Origin: Pseudoscleropodium purum
Taxonomy: Eukaryota; Streptophyta; Bryopsida; Hypnales; Brachytheciaceae
Direction: 5' to 3'
Assembly: GCA_963969395.1 (NCBI GenBank)
Contig: OZ017795.1
Span: forward strand, 15,190,001-15,254,000
Length of the DNA stretch: 64,000 nucleotides
The notes beneath the pieces were generated by a model. The model was not told where the DNA came from and ran no database searches. It saw only the letters and a program-made list of their open reading frames with translations. How positions within the stretch are numbered: the first letter of the stretch is position 1; each line of letters begins with the position of its first letter. Shown here in pieces: positions 35,180 through 44,410 of this stretch. The position numbers were made by a program, and so were the translations under genes.

Positions 35180-36052
35180 TTAACAGTAACTAAGAATACA
35201 ATAGGTCTTCACAGACCCGATAAGGTACGATGCGAAGCTCCTCTCTTTGCACAGAATTTCATCGACTTCCTTACAAATTGTCTCGATGTAGACTTTGTCT
35301 TGATGGCGTTTCCCATAACCGTATGGAATACCTCTTTGTTGGCAACACCAAGTCACTGCTTGTCTACACTTTTCCACCTTGAGAGGGTGATTGCCCTTGC
35401 TCATTTCCTCCCAACGACCATCCCAAGTTTTTCCGACCAGATGAGCCCTGACTTGTTCTGGTGAGAGCTCGTAGAACAGAGGCAATACTCGAATTCTATC
35501 CGTAGGATCGTTCATCTGAGTTTCCACAAAAGCGATCAACTCTGTCATAGGCCACTTCGCTACAAAGAAAGCATTGGTCACCACCACGACCCCCACATCA
35601 AATCTTGCTAATTCTCTTAAGATTTTCTTTGCAATTGATTTGCCCATTTCAACATCTTGTGTGTCAAAAAAGATTTTGACACGAGGCTTGGCAACGGACC
35701 AGGGCCATGTCCTCATTCTTTCATCTAGCCAAGTTGGAAAGTTCTTGTGAGATCGATCCGGACCACCTGCATGGGATATGAAAATACGTAGAGGGCGGCT
35801 CCCAAATCTACACCAGCAAAGTGAAACAATTATGCAGATAATCATTCCAACATACACTGTAAGCAATACAGGGACTCCCACGTGTATCCCCGGGTGTTTA
35901 TTCTTCCCGTCGTCTTGGGCCAGAACAATTGATGGCGCTGGACTGCCATCGTTGCTGAAGCTCCATGCGCAAACAAACGGAAGTCCGAAACCTCCAAAGT
36001 TGTAACTTGCAGATGAGAAACCAATGAACATCTTTTCCTTCAAAAGCGACAA
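35180..36052 (-). CDS. Uninterrupted lectin-end / TM / TIR frame of copy B
   Basis: A 290-codon open frame that directly proves the fusion. Residues 1-44 are the end of the lectin domain (FVCAWSFSNDG). Residues ~56-80 are the transmembrane helix (VPVLLTVYVGMIICIIVSLCW). Residues 88-~270 are TIR. TIR landmarks: RIFISHAG (89-96), KIFFDTQDVEMGKSI (126-140), KWPMTEL with Glu171 at the catalytic position, and RVLPLFYELSPEQVR (188-202). The cytoplasmic side follows the helix with CRFGSR. The true start lies upstream in the frameshifted lectin; an internal Met at residue 8 could start an N-terminally truncated TIR protein. The best-preserved TIR unit in the window. Confidence 0.83.
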   Translation of the reverse strand: MSLLKEKMFIGFSSASYNFGGFGLPFVCAWSFSNDGSPAPSIVLAQDDGKNKHPGIHVGVPVLLTVYVGMIICIIVSLCWCRFGSRPLRIFISHAGGPDRSHKNFPTWLDERMRTWPWSVAKPRVKIFFDTQDVEMGKSIAKKILRELARFDVGVVVVTNAFFVAKWPMTELIAFVETQMNDPTDRIRVLPLFYELSPEQVRAHLVGKTWDGRWEEMSKGNHPLKVEKCRQAVTWCCQQRGIPYGYGKRHQDKVYIETICKEVDEILCKERSFASYLIGSVKTYCILSYC

Positions 36053-36735
36053 ATCTTTTTGATCCTTGTAGGCTTGGTTTCCTTATAGTTTGCAATGTAG
36101 ATATCCAGACGAGAATCGGCTTCATCATAATCAATCCAGATTTGCTGGTATTTGCTTGAAGCCAAGCTGTAGGCAGGTGTAAACGAATAATTAGATTTCA
36201 TACTGGCCAAGTTAATGCCAATATGATTATTGTTGGGATCGTTGAATTCTTGTAGGTGTCCAGTTCCACACCTAGGGTGTGGTCATCAGATTCATACTTC
36301 TTCCCGGTTTCGGAGGATATAAGTCCCATGAAGTCTCCGGGAGCTCCTAAGGTGACGTTGTGAGGAACTATAATGAAGGCCATACCTGGCCCTGTACCCC
36401 ATGGTTCGCTCAAGGCGATAGATGAATGAGGTACTGAACGATTTTACTGTTGTGGAACCAGGACCTATCATTTGCACGGCATATGGATAGAGAAGTCGAG
36501 CAGAGGAGCCGAAGAAACTCACTTCTGCAGGATTGATTAGGAAACAACCAGTGGAGGTTTGGAAAAACCAGTTGCTATCAGGCACTGGGTAAAAGGAATT
36601 CTCCTCGAAGCCATTAAAAGCGAAATTGACAGCCCCGACACTGGAATCACATGGTAAGTTCAGAAGGGCCAGCACACCTAAGCAAAATAGGCGAGCTCTA
36701 GCCAGAACGATGGCCAATCCTGAGGATTCGTCCAT
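35180..36735 (-). pseudogene. L-type lectin - TM - TIR receptor, copy B (lectin frameshifted)
   Basis: The start at 36735 gives a signal peptide (LAIVLARARLFCLGVLALL) and mature N-terminus VNFAFNGFEENS, typical of L-type lectins. Compared with copy A, the lectin domain suffers three length changes: -8 nt near 36400, -7 nt near 36250 and about -16 nt near 36065. Reading passes through frames 0, 2, 0 and 1, although each segment still reads as lectin (GPGMAFIIVP, LGVELDTY, WIDYDEADSRLDIY). From about 36052 the frame is clean through lectin end, TM and TIR. The long Pro-rich linker and intron of copy A are absent; a ~20-residue spacer replaces them. No full-length product is possible without frame correction. 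Confidence 0.8.
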
Positions 36736-37595
36736 GATGAAGGTCTGAAGTACTCACAACTCAAACTTGATCTCCTTGTGAACTTGGTAGCAGTCTTCTA
36801 AACCTGCATCATATACCACGTTTTCGCATTTGTGCGATTTCGTTAAATTGGCGTCATTCTGGCGCAAAAATTGCGGCTTATAACTATGCAAAGTTTAAGA
36901 ACTAGCCCACATGTAGATTCATGGTTTCAGGTCTGAAAGTGCCGAGGCAGTGAAACACCGACAAAGTAACAAACTTGACATTTCTACCGCAGTTCAGACC
37001 TAGACAAGCAAGAGTTGCTAGCTAGCGACCATCTTTTTGCTAACAGACCACATGCGTAACTTCACTTTGCACAGATTTTCAACCACTTGAGACTAAACGT
37101 ACCGAACCACAATTTCGCACGGGGAAGGGAGACAGGGAATTCACACCAATTCCCTTTGTCAAGATATAACAGGGGAATTTGGAAAATCTGATGTGCAATT
37201 ACAGGGAAATATGAACGATTCACTTGTGGTCTCCCTTCCTTCCTGGAGGATCGACCTAGCATAGATCCTGATTTCTAACACAGAATTCAAGAAGTGAAAT
37301 AGAAAAGTGCGACCGTATGAGCAAAAGCAGACTGAATCTAAGTTAAACTTGCAGTCAAGCTTGTATATTTCAACGACTTAATTTGATTTACGTATACGGA
37401 AGATGTCAGGCCCGCGTGCCAGACTGTCAGCGGAACTGCCGGTACCATTTTTAACATATCGACTGTAGCTAGATTCGCTTCATGCTTTCCAAAACTTGAA
37501 GCGAATCAAGTTGAAGAAGATTTCCAACAGTATGATCGAAGTCATGAAACAATTAAGTGAAATAACGTACTTACACAAATCGATAAGAAAACAGA

Positions 37596-38030
37596 TTGGA
37601 CTTGCCAGGAGAGGATCAATTAAACGCTAGGCACCACCCTTCTCGATCCACTTGCAATCTACTCCAAGTGTGCCTGACAGCTGGTGCTCAGATTTGGTAC
37701 AGAACCTTTCAATTGCGTCCCTTTGAGGAAGAGAGCTCGGAGCTATGGGCGCCCTCCACGTTCGGTTTGATAAGACAGAGAGAGAGGCATTTGCCCTTGC
37801 ATAAAACCTACAACGACGCTCGAAGTTACAAGTGTCCGAATGGCAACTCTTTCTTTGTTACCTTGCGTCGACGGATTGGTTGGAAAGGAGGGAGGTTGGA
37901 CTTTGAGCCGCCGGCATTGATCAGTCCTATTATTAGTGAGGGAAAATTATTATCACTAAAAAACTCTGTTTTTCGGAAATTGGTTCAAATTTTAGCTTTT
38001 TCTACTAATTTGAATATAGTTTACAAGTAG
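37596..38030 (+). CDS. Hypothetical ORF, unrecognised
   Basis: A 144-residue open frame in a slightly GC-richer patch just outside duplication copy B. It includes YKCPNGNSFFVTLRRRIGW and FEPPALISPI, and the last ~25 residues run into AT-rich repeat. No domain, signal peptide or membrane segment is recognised. It may be a decayed gene or chance. Confidence 0.15.
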   Translation: MDLPGEDQLNARHHPSRSTCNLLQVCLTAGAQIWYRTFQLRPFEEESSELWAPSTFGLIRQRERHLPLHKTYNDARSYKCPNGNSFFVTLRRRIGWKGGRLDFEPPALISPIISEGKLLSLKNSVFRKLVQILAFSTNLNIVYK

Positions 38031-39950
38031 GAGGGTTTTGGTCAAATATTATCACAAGCTCTAACAAGACAAATTGGTATTATAGCTTGCAATTGCCTTT
38101 GGTGGCTTGCAAAGCCATGGGCCCATGGCAACATTGCATTCTACAATTTAGAATTGAAACATGTTTCTAATTATCACAAAGATTACATGAATATGTTCTA
38201 AGATTTTTCCAAGTATTCAAAATGAAGGTAGTTAGAAATTTCCACACATGGTCAATTCAAAGTTGATAAATTTTCATGCACCTATAGAATTAACCAAACC
38301 CTAGTTGTGACCCTCATTTTTCTTTAAATAATTTTAGAATAAAAAACTTGTATATTGGAAAAATCATTGTAGATTCTTGTTGGTAAATAAAAGGAAATTA
38401 TAGATTCTTTTAAAATACATTTTTGGGACACCTTATGAATAAAATATGAATTAGACTTAAAGTGCCAAAAATAGATATTTTCAAAATAAACCATAGATTC
38501 TCATAAATACCATATATTAGGGTAAGATTTGGTAGAGAGGCACCAATTAAAATGAAATTTTCAGATTTTGAAAGATCCATGCCTCCTTGCCCTAATTACA
38601 AGATGGCATTTGGCACTTTTTACAAGTATTGACTTAACTTACGTTAAATTTGACCTTGCAGGAGGATAGTAGAAGTACATTTTAGGCCAAAATATGTAAG
38701 GAAAGTTTTAGGTGTAGTTACTTTATGGTACATTTACACCGAGACTTAGCAAAATGTGTTCTTCGTTGCAATGGTACATGGCTTTTCGGATAGTTGTTCA
38801 AACCACTGTTCTTTCATAACTACCAAACTTAAGTGGCTATAGAGCTAAAAAAATTACAAGTGGTATTTATAGTTATCTAATATTGAAAAATATTGTTATA
38901 TAAGTTTCATCCTTATAATTTTGTAGATTCTTGAGCACTAAAAATTGTCTTTTATAAAGTAAAACTATCCATTACCATACAAATTTGCAATCTAGGTACT
39001 TCGAAGAAGCTATTTATGAGCTTTTATATTTTTCAAAGATTGAATTGTTTGAGAGAAGTCAATTGCAAAAAGAATAAAGACATTTTGACAAGAATTGAAT
39101 TTTTTCTGAATTTTCAAAGCTGAAATGTAAAATTGTGAGTAGATGCTTGTTGAAGCATGATCAAACCATTGTTGAAGCCTTAGAGGAGATTTTCACCTTT
39201 GGAAGGGCTATGAATTCCCAAACTTTGGTAATTACCCTACAAGGGGCCACAACAACTCGTTGATGTGGCCTAGCGATTGCCATGTTTGAAAAAATTAATT
39301 AATTAATTTTTTTCAATTTCTTCATTTTAACATTAAGCTTTTTAAACTTTTTTTTTTGGGGAACAATCATTCTCCAAAACTGCAAGGGGGGAGTTTACAA
39401 TGCACCTACTTGAAGCAGCCCTCTTGACCTCCAAAAATCTACTATTGCTCTCCAATGCATTGCCATCATGATAATGGATTAGTAAGATTGTGGTAAAAGA
39501 TGGGGCCAATGATAGAAATGGAAGGAATCTGTAAGTGGCAAAATTGAGTAAGTGGTGATATTGGGTAGTTCTACCTTAATATAAAGAGATGTAGGCAAGT
39601 ACATAACATTTACTAGGGTTGCAAGCACCTTTAATAATATGTGATTGATGATCAATCAATTTTTTTTTTCTCAGTGGGACCACAATGATAGGAAACAATG
39701 AATTGTAAGATTAATTGTAAAATTTTGAGCTTTATACAAGGATTCAATACCAAAATTATTGTAGTTTATGCAAAGAGTTTCTCCCCAAGTCTAAACAATT
39801 GATAAGCTAAACCAATGCCAAACCAACTTACAACAAATGTTCCCATAAAACTCATACCTTTCTATTTTGGGTGGAGATACTATGATTTTATAACCATTGT
39901 TACTAAATGCTAGTTCAAAACAAACTTTTACCAAATGCAAAGAGGGCTTA
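38031..39950. other. Intergenic; nothing recognised
   Basis: AT-rich DNA without open frames of note. Scattered homopolymer runs; no clear repeat border recognised except the start of the cluster at about 39960. Confidence 0.4.
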
Positions 39951-39959
39951 ACTATTAAA

Positions 39960-40910
39960 AGACATTGCAAATTCTTCTATGTAGGACAAAAGTGCAATTA
40001 TTCATCAACTATTCATCCTTAGAATCAGTTGCATATAAGGGGAGGTCTTGTGTAATAGTTTGACTTTCAATAAGGGCTTTGGGATTTTTTAAAGCCAATC
40101 ATTCATATAATACCAAAATGGATGATTTCCATGGTCACCAATCCATCTTTCAGGCAGGGTTGACAGGACGGTCGGACGTCCAAGACGTCCAGACGCGGGC
40201 ATCCGGACGCGGACGCTGTGTCCGTAGAGTCCGCTGACATTCACGTCTGCCTGTCCGCTCTGTCCGCCCTGATACCCGTCCGCCCCATTATGGCCGTCCG
40301 ATCAACACGCGGACTGATGTGGTCCGCACGATCTGGGCGTCCGCCTCAGGCCGTCCGCCCCGTCCGTCCGCCTTCCGACGGCGGGAGGGACGCTGCGTTC
40401 GCTAGCGTCCATGCGTCCGGAAAACGGACGCTATTTTGGGGCAGACGTAGAGATTCGTTAACCCTGCTTTTAGGGGTTGATCCTTAACCTATAAACTACA
40501 CCGTGGACATTTTTTGTCCGATGAATGATAGAGAATCTTTTAGTATAGGACAAAAGTACAACTATTCATCTTCAAAATTCTGTTGTGAAAAGGGGAGGTC
40601 TTCTAAAGTAGTTTGACTTCCAATGAATATTTTTACATTTTTTTAAGCCAATGATTCCGACAATATCTAGAGGGATGATTTTCACAGTCACTAGTTTGTC
40701 CTTGAAGGATTAAATGCCATGTTGATAATTGTGAAAATCATCCCTTTTGATATTGTATGACATCATCTACTTAAAAAAAAAGTATTCCTTGGGGTCAAAC
40801 TATTGTGTAAGATCTCCCCTTTTTATATAAAATTTCAAGGATGAATAATTGCAACTTTTGTCCTAAATTTAAAAAATTTGTAATGTCATTTATGGATTAA
40901 CCCTCCTCCT
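39960..40910. repeat. Cluster of three repeat copies, one inverted
   Basis: Copy 1 (39960-40145) and copy 2 (40530-40710) are direct repeats sharing TAGGACAAAAGT, TATTCATC, AGGGGAGGTCTT and AGTTTGACTT. Copy 3 (40710-40910) is inverted (AAGATCTCCCC, GGATGAATAATTGCAACTTT). A fourth relative is at 55690-55890. Together copies 2 and 3 could form a hairpin. A hAT-like MITE splits the right edge of copy 1. Confidence 0.75.
40155..40466. mobile_element. hAT-like MITE, GC-rich, CGTCCG-rich
   Basis: 312 bp with ends CAGGGTTGAC and GTTAACCCTG (9 of 10 inverted). The flanking 8-mers CTTTCAGG (40147-40154) and CTTTTAGG (40467-40474) match in 7 of 8, and an 8-bp duplication plus CAGGG ends is the hAT signature. 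The related repeat near 55850 (GTCCATATAGGGTTAATCC) shows the site without the insert. The interior is GC-rich and packed with degenerate GTCCG/CGGAC motifs on both strands, unlike anything nearby. The open frame over 40218-40487 is a composition effect. Confidence 0.8.
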
Positions 40911-41451
40911 CCTAGAATGTCCTCTAGGCATTTTAGGGTTAGGTCTGGCTTCATTGTAGAGTTGATCTTGGATGGTTATAGAGCTTCAAGAGTGGAACTT
41001 TGTAGTTATCTTTATTTCTTCAAGTAAGTTGTCACAATTAATTGGTGACAATCATATTCTTGGATACTAGTTGGCAAGACACTAATTCAAAGTGGGACTA
41101 GCAAGGTGAATTTTGTGGTCTCCAAGGTAAATGTAAAAATAAATGCCCCCTATTTTGAGCCATGTTAATTCTATGTTTTACACTTCTCCTAGCTAATTTG
41201 GAGTTTGTGATTGTAAATATGAATTCAAAATTTGCAAATTTTTTCTTGTGTGACAAATAAAAAATTCTTGTGTTGTCCCTATGATAAATTTACCCTATTG
41301 GTCCCACTTTGAATGGAGGATTTAGTGTCCACCTATAGGTTGGTTTTGTTTATGTGCTCAAAGTTGGAGGGTATTTTGCCTAAGTAATAGCGCGTACATG
41401 GTTCTAACTCAAATGCTAATGTATGTTTGTGGAAGTATGAATGATTTCGTA
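40911..41451. other. Intergenic; nothing recognised
   Basis: AT-rich stretch upstream of the foldback element and the DUF247 locus. No open frame or repeat border that I can support. Confidence 0.4.
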
Positions 41452-41570
41452 TAGGGCAATGCCCAAGGAGGAAGGATTTTTGGGAAATAATGGGCCGACG
41501 AGGAGGGCGGAGCCCAACAAGGAGGCCTGTTATTTCCCAAAATCCCCGACGACGAGGAGCCATTGCCCGA
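41452..41570. mobile_element. Short foldback element upstream of DUF247 locus
   Basis: 119 bp beginning TAGGGCAATG and ending CATTGCCCGA (9 of 10 inverted), flanked by CGTA on both sides (41448-41451 and 41571-41574). A long imperfect stem pairs GGATTTTTGGGAAATAA with TTATTTCCCAAAATCC. GC-rich relative to its surroundings, with no coding capacity. Confidence 0.65.
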
Positions 41571-41841
41571 CGTAAATCTCGAACAGAAAGATGAGAAACT
41601 GAGGATGAGAAATTAAAGTCGGAGGAGTAATCCGTAATGCCCGATTACTCAAGAAAACCTGCACAATCGGCCATTACGCTGCAGAAGCCTCCCAGGAAAT
41701 GAACGGGGAATTTTCTGGGAGTGGCTTACGTGATCAGTTAGACCTGTTGCATTGCTAGAACGAGATCAGGCAAGATGGCTCACCCAGTTCCCGACTACGC
41801 GGTAGACTGTATTCATTTTCAACATTCCAAGTGTTTTCTAC

Positions 41842-43150
41842 ATGAGGCACCCGTCTGCACGAGAGCCCAGAGTGCTGACCATTGGGCCAGCATTTGTCTC
41901 CCTTCCTTCCATGCCTGAAAGCTTTCTTTTCCACAAGAAATTGCTGAGGACGCAGCTCTTCGCTGGCCCTCACCCCGCAGACCTAACGAACATTACCGCC
42001 ATAGCTAGAGTTTCTGCTACCCGACAGTGTTATGAAAGCGATTTTCAGAACAACCTACAGCCTGATGACCTAGCTAGTGACAGACTCTCTGTAGCTTGCC
42101 GCCTGGCTTTATTCTGAGCTGGAGAAGCGGTTTGCGCATGGGTGATTTTTTAATTTTTTCCAGAGAAAGGGGTTGAGAGGGTTGATGCATATGATGCCTA
42201 CCGACATTGTCTTGTTGGAGAATCAGCTTCCTATGCCACTACTGGCAGAGGCAGTTGAGATACTTTCGAGCAGGTGCTATCTTAAGATTCAGTTTGTGTT
42301 CCAACAGAACCAAACGAGTTCCAAGGTTCATATGCTATTGTTGAATGTATTGCCGTTTCTGAGTCCATTTCGTGACACCCAGATTCACGATCCAAGTAGT
42401 ATGGTTGGGGAATTAATATGGGATGAGGATATCATGGAAGAGTGGAGGTTAAATTTGCATGAAGCGAAGCACCTGGATATACCAATTGGAGTCGATTACG
42501 ACCATCTTTTAGACTATGCATAAAGAAAGATGTACACGTGGTAACCAGCCCAAAGAAAATTTCTCAACCCACGAGCCCTTTGTCATTCCTTCAGCTTCTG
42601 CACTGATTTCTCTTGGATTTCAGTTTAAGTCGTTTGAATGGGGAGAGTGGGAAGGCCAAGATGACATGCAGCAGGGGCAAGATCATAGAACTCAAGGGAC
42701 AGACCTTGTACTTGCCCTCGGTGAAAATGTATGAGGATCTTTTTACCGAAGCTGATGAGCTTTTTGGTGTGTGAATCCATGGCGAAAGACACCTACTTTC
42801 TGAGATCATTCATGCATGTCATGAATTGCTTAATTGTTAACACTCGAGATGTAGAAGTTCTCAGAAATGCTGAAGTAATCAGATGGGGTATTACGGAATC
42901 GGCCACAGCATTTTTCAGCACAGGAACCGAAAACCTCCAGATATGCTTGTTGAAAAGTACAGAGACGGCGTTGAAGGATGTGAAGAAAATTTGTGAAACT
43001 AAGTGGCGGGTGATGTTGGGATCATTTTACCATAGATTTTTTCGTAGCGGACAGCCTTGGTTGTTTTTTGGCTTTGTTTCTGCTGTTGTTCTTTTAACAC
43101 TGACTTGTGTACAAACTGCATTCTCCATCAAATCTTATCACAAGCAATAA
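41842..43150 (+). pseudogene. DUF247 family protein, frameshifted
   Basis: Segments of a plant DUF247 protein appear in order. N-terminal EPRVLTIGPAF (41842 on) corresponds to the family's VSIGP block. DIVLLENQLPMPLL (about 42200) is the diagnostic D-LLLENQ-P motif. Then come HLLDY (about 42510), PSASALISLGFQFK (about 42590), TLYLPSVKMYEDLF (about 42705), DVEVLRNAEVI (about 42850), and the C-terminal tail PWLFFGFVSAVVLLTLTCVQTAF, the usual membrane-anchoring helix. An intron of ~65 bp ending TTTTTTCCAG at ~42162 plausibly joins the first two. The frame then changes at least three times (near 42515, 42635 and 42760, the last within a T run). The function of DUF247 proteins is largely unknown; some act in grass self-incompatibility. 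Decayed, or assembly indels. Confidence 0.72.
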
Positions 43151-43217
43151 GTTCTGGTACTTATTTTCTATTTTAAGATACTACTGAATTCCTGTTGATT
43201 TCAAACCTTCAGACGCA

Positions 43218-43541
43218 ATGGCGGGAGGCCAAGGTGGTTACACTCGTTCAAGTGTGACTCGGGAACAATTTGTGGAAAGTTTAAGTGAGGACGCAATTAG
43301 AAGATACTAGCTAAAATCAGATGCTGAACTGGCAAAATTTTGTCACCAAGGATTACCTGAGGTGAAGAAGTTAAGAAAAACTTTGAAGAAAGCTTGTGGT
43401 GACGATTCTTCTGGTTTATTATCCAACCCCAATAGTGTGCAATTGGGTGCTGCATCCAACTCCAATGGTGTGCAATCGGGTGCTCCATCAAGCCCTCCTA
43501 ATGTGCAATTGGGTGCTCCGTCAAGCTCCTCCATTGTATGA
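43218..43541 (+). pseudogene. Small ORF with one in-frame TAG and internal peptide repeats
   Basis: From ATG 43218 (MAGGQGGYTRSSVTREQF) a 107-codon frame runs to TGA at 43539-43541 and is broken only by TAG at 43308-43310 (codon 31). After the TAG, protein-like sequence continues (LKSDAELAKFCHQGLPEVKK) into three imperfect repeats, NSVQLGAAS, NGVQSGAPS and NVQLGAPSS. The frame is kept across repeats, which suggests past coding. It lies 67 bp after the DUF247 locus on the same strand. Family not recognised. Read-through, a sense-to-stop mutation or a sequence error are all possible. Confidence 0.4.
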
Positions 43542-44410
43542 TTGGGCGAAGATGGGTTACGAATTTGAAAATGTTTTCAGTTTCAACCAAGTGAGCTTGC
43601 TAGTCTCTAGAGCACAGATGTCCAATTCCTTCTCCAAGTGTAGAGGTCTGGAGCACTAGTGCAAAAGATACTGTTTGCGTCGCTTTAAGCATTTTAATAT
43701 ATTACTATGTAAATGTGATTTGGGGGGAGATGTATAGAGCTGTAGAGAGATATTTTGATTCACGAGCAAATTCTGGAGATCAAACTTTTATAAGTTCTAT
43801 GTACTCCGTATGATTTTCTTATGCAATTTCAAAGTGGGAAGTTGGAAGTTGTAGATACTATTAGTGCCATTTGATAACATCCATTTTTATTCTAAGCTTA
43901 GAGACCGTAGACACGTAGTAAAGCCATGCTTATACCACCATCATACTTTTAAAGCCAACCAAGTTTCTGAATAGATGAGTTGTTGGTAAGCTTGACAGGA
44001 GTCGGTCAATGGGAGACGGGATGAGTTTCCTAACGGTTCAGCATTTCTACATCTCAGAAGCTTTTGACTATCAAGAATCTTGACAACTCAGGCCACCGTT
44101 GTGGATTCAATTGCTTCTGTATTTGCTTCTAAGTACCAGAATGATATGCTTGACGTTTAACATCAGCTTACCCCTTAGAACTGAATGCTCCAGGTCCGTG
44201 CTCAAGAATTTACAAACTCATGTCTGCTGCATTTTATCAGGGTTATTGCAGTAGTTTTCTTCCACATTTTTCTCACTAAAATTGTACGTGCAAATTCACA
44301 CCCTGAATCCGATAATTTCATGCAACACTTTGAGAAACTGTACTTCCTACGGATGTCGTAAGGAATCAAGTCTTATGCTGCTGCACCAATTGAAAGCTGT
44401 TGCAGTCTTC
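43542..44410. other. Intergenic between convergent loci
   Basis: Moderately AT-rich DNA between the plus-strand small ORF and the 3' end of the minus-strand kinase. No gene recognised; it probably holds the kinase 3' UTR. Confidence 0.4.

Larger units (their letters stand above)
30240..37080. repeat. Segmental duplication, copy B
   Basis: Collinear partner of 12650-20790, same orientation. Copy B has its own extra DNA between about 30970 and 32620, which includes the repeat at 31620-32450. It also has a (GGT)n expansion at 33741-33759 where copy A has only GGGG (near 16706). It contains lectin-TIR copy B. The stretch 30240-35180 has no other recognised gene. Confidence 0.85.

Noticed and set aside
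40218..40487. An 89-codon open frame rich in RPVRP-like peptide
   Set aside because: It lies inside the hAT-like MITE and runs past its end; the peptide is just the translation of GTCCG repeats.
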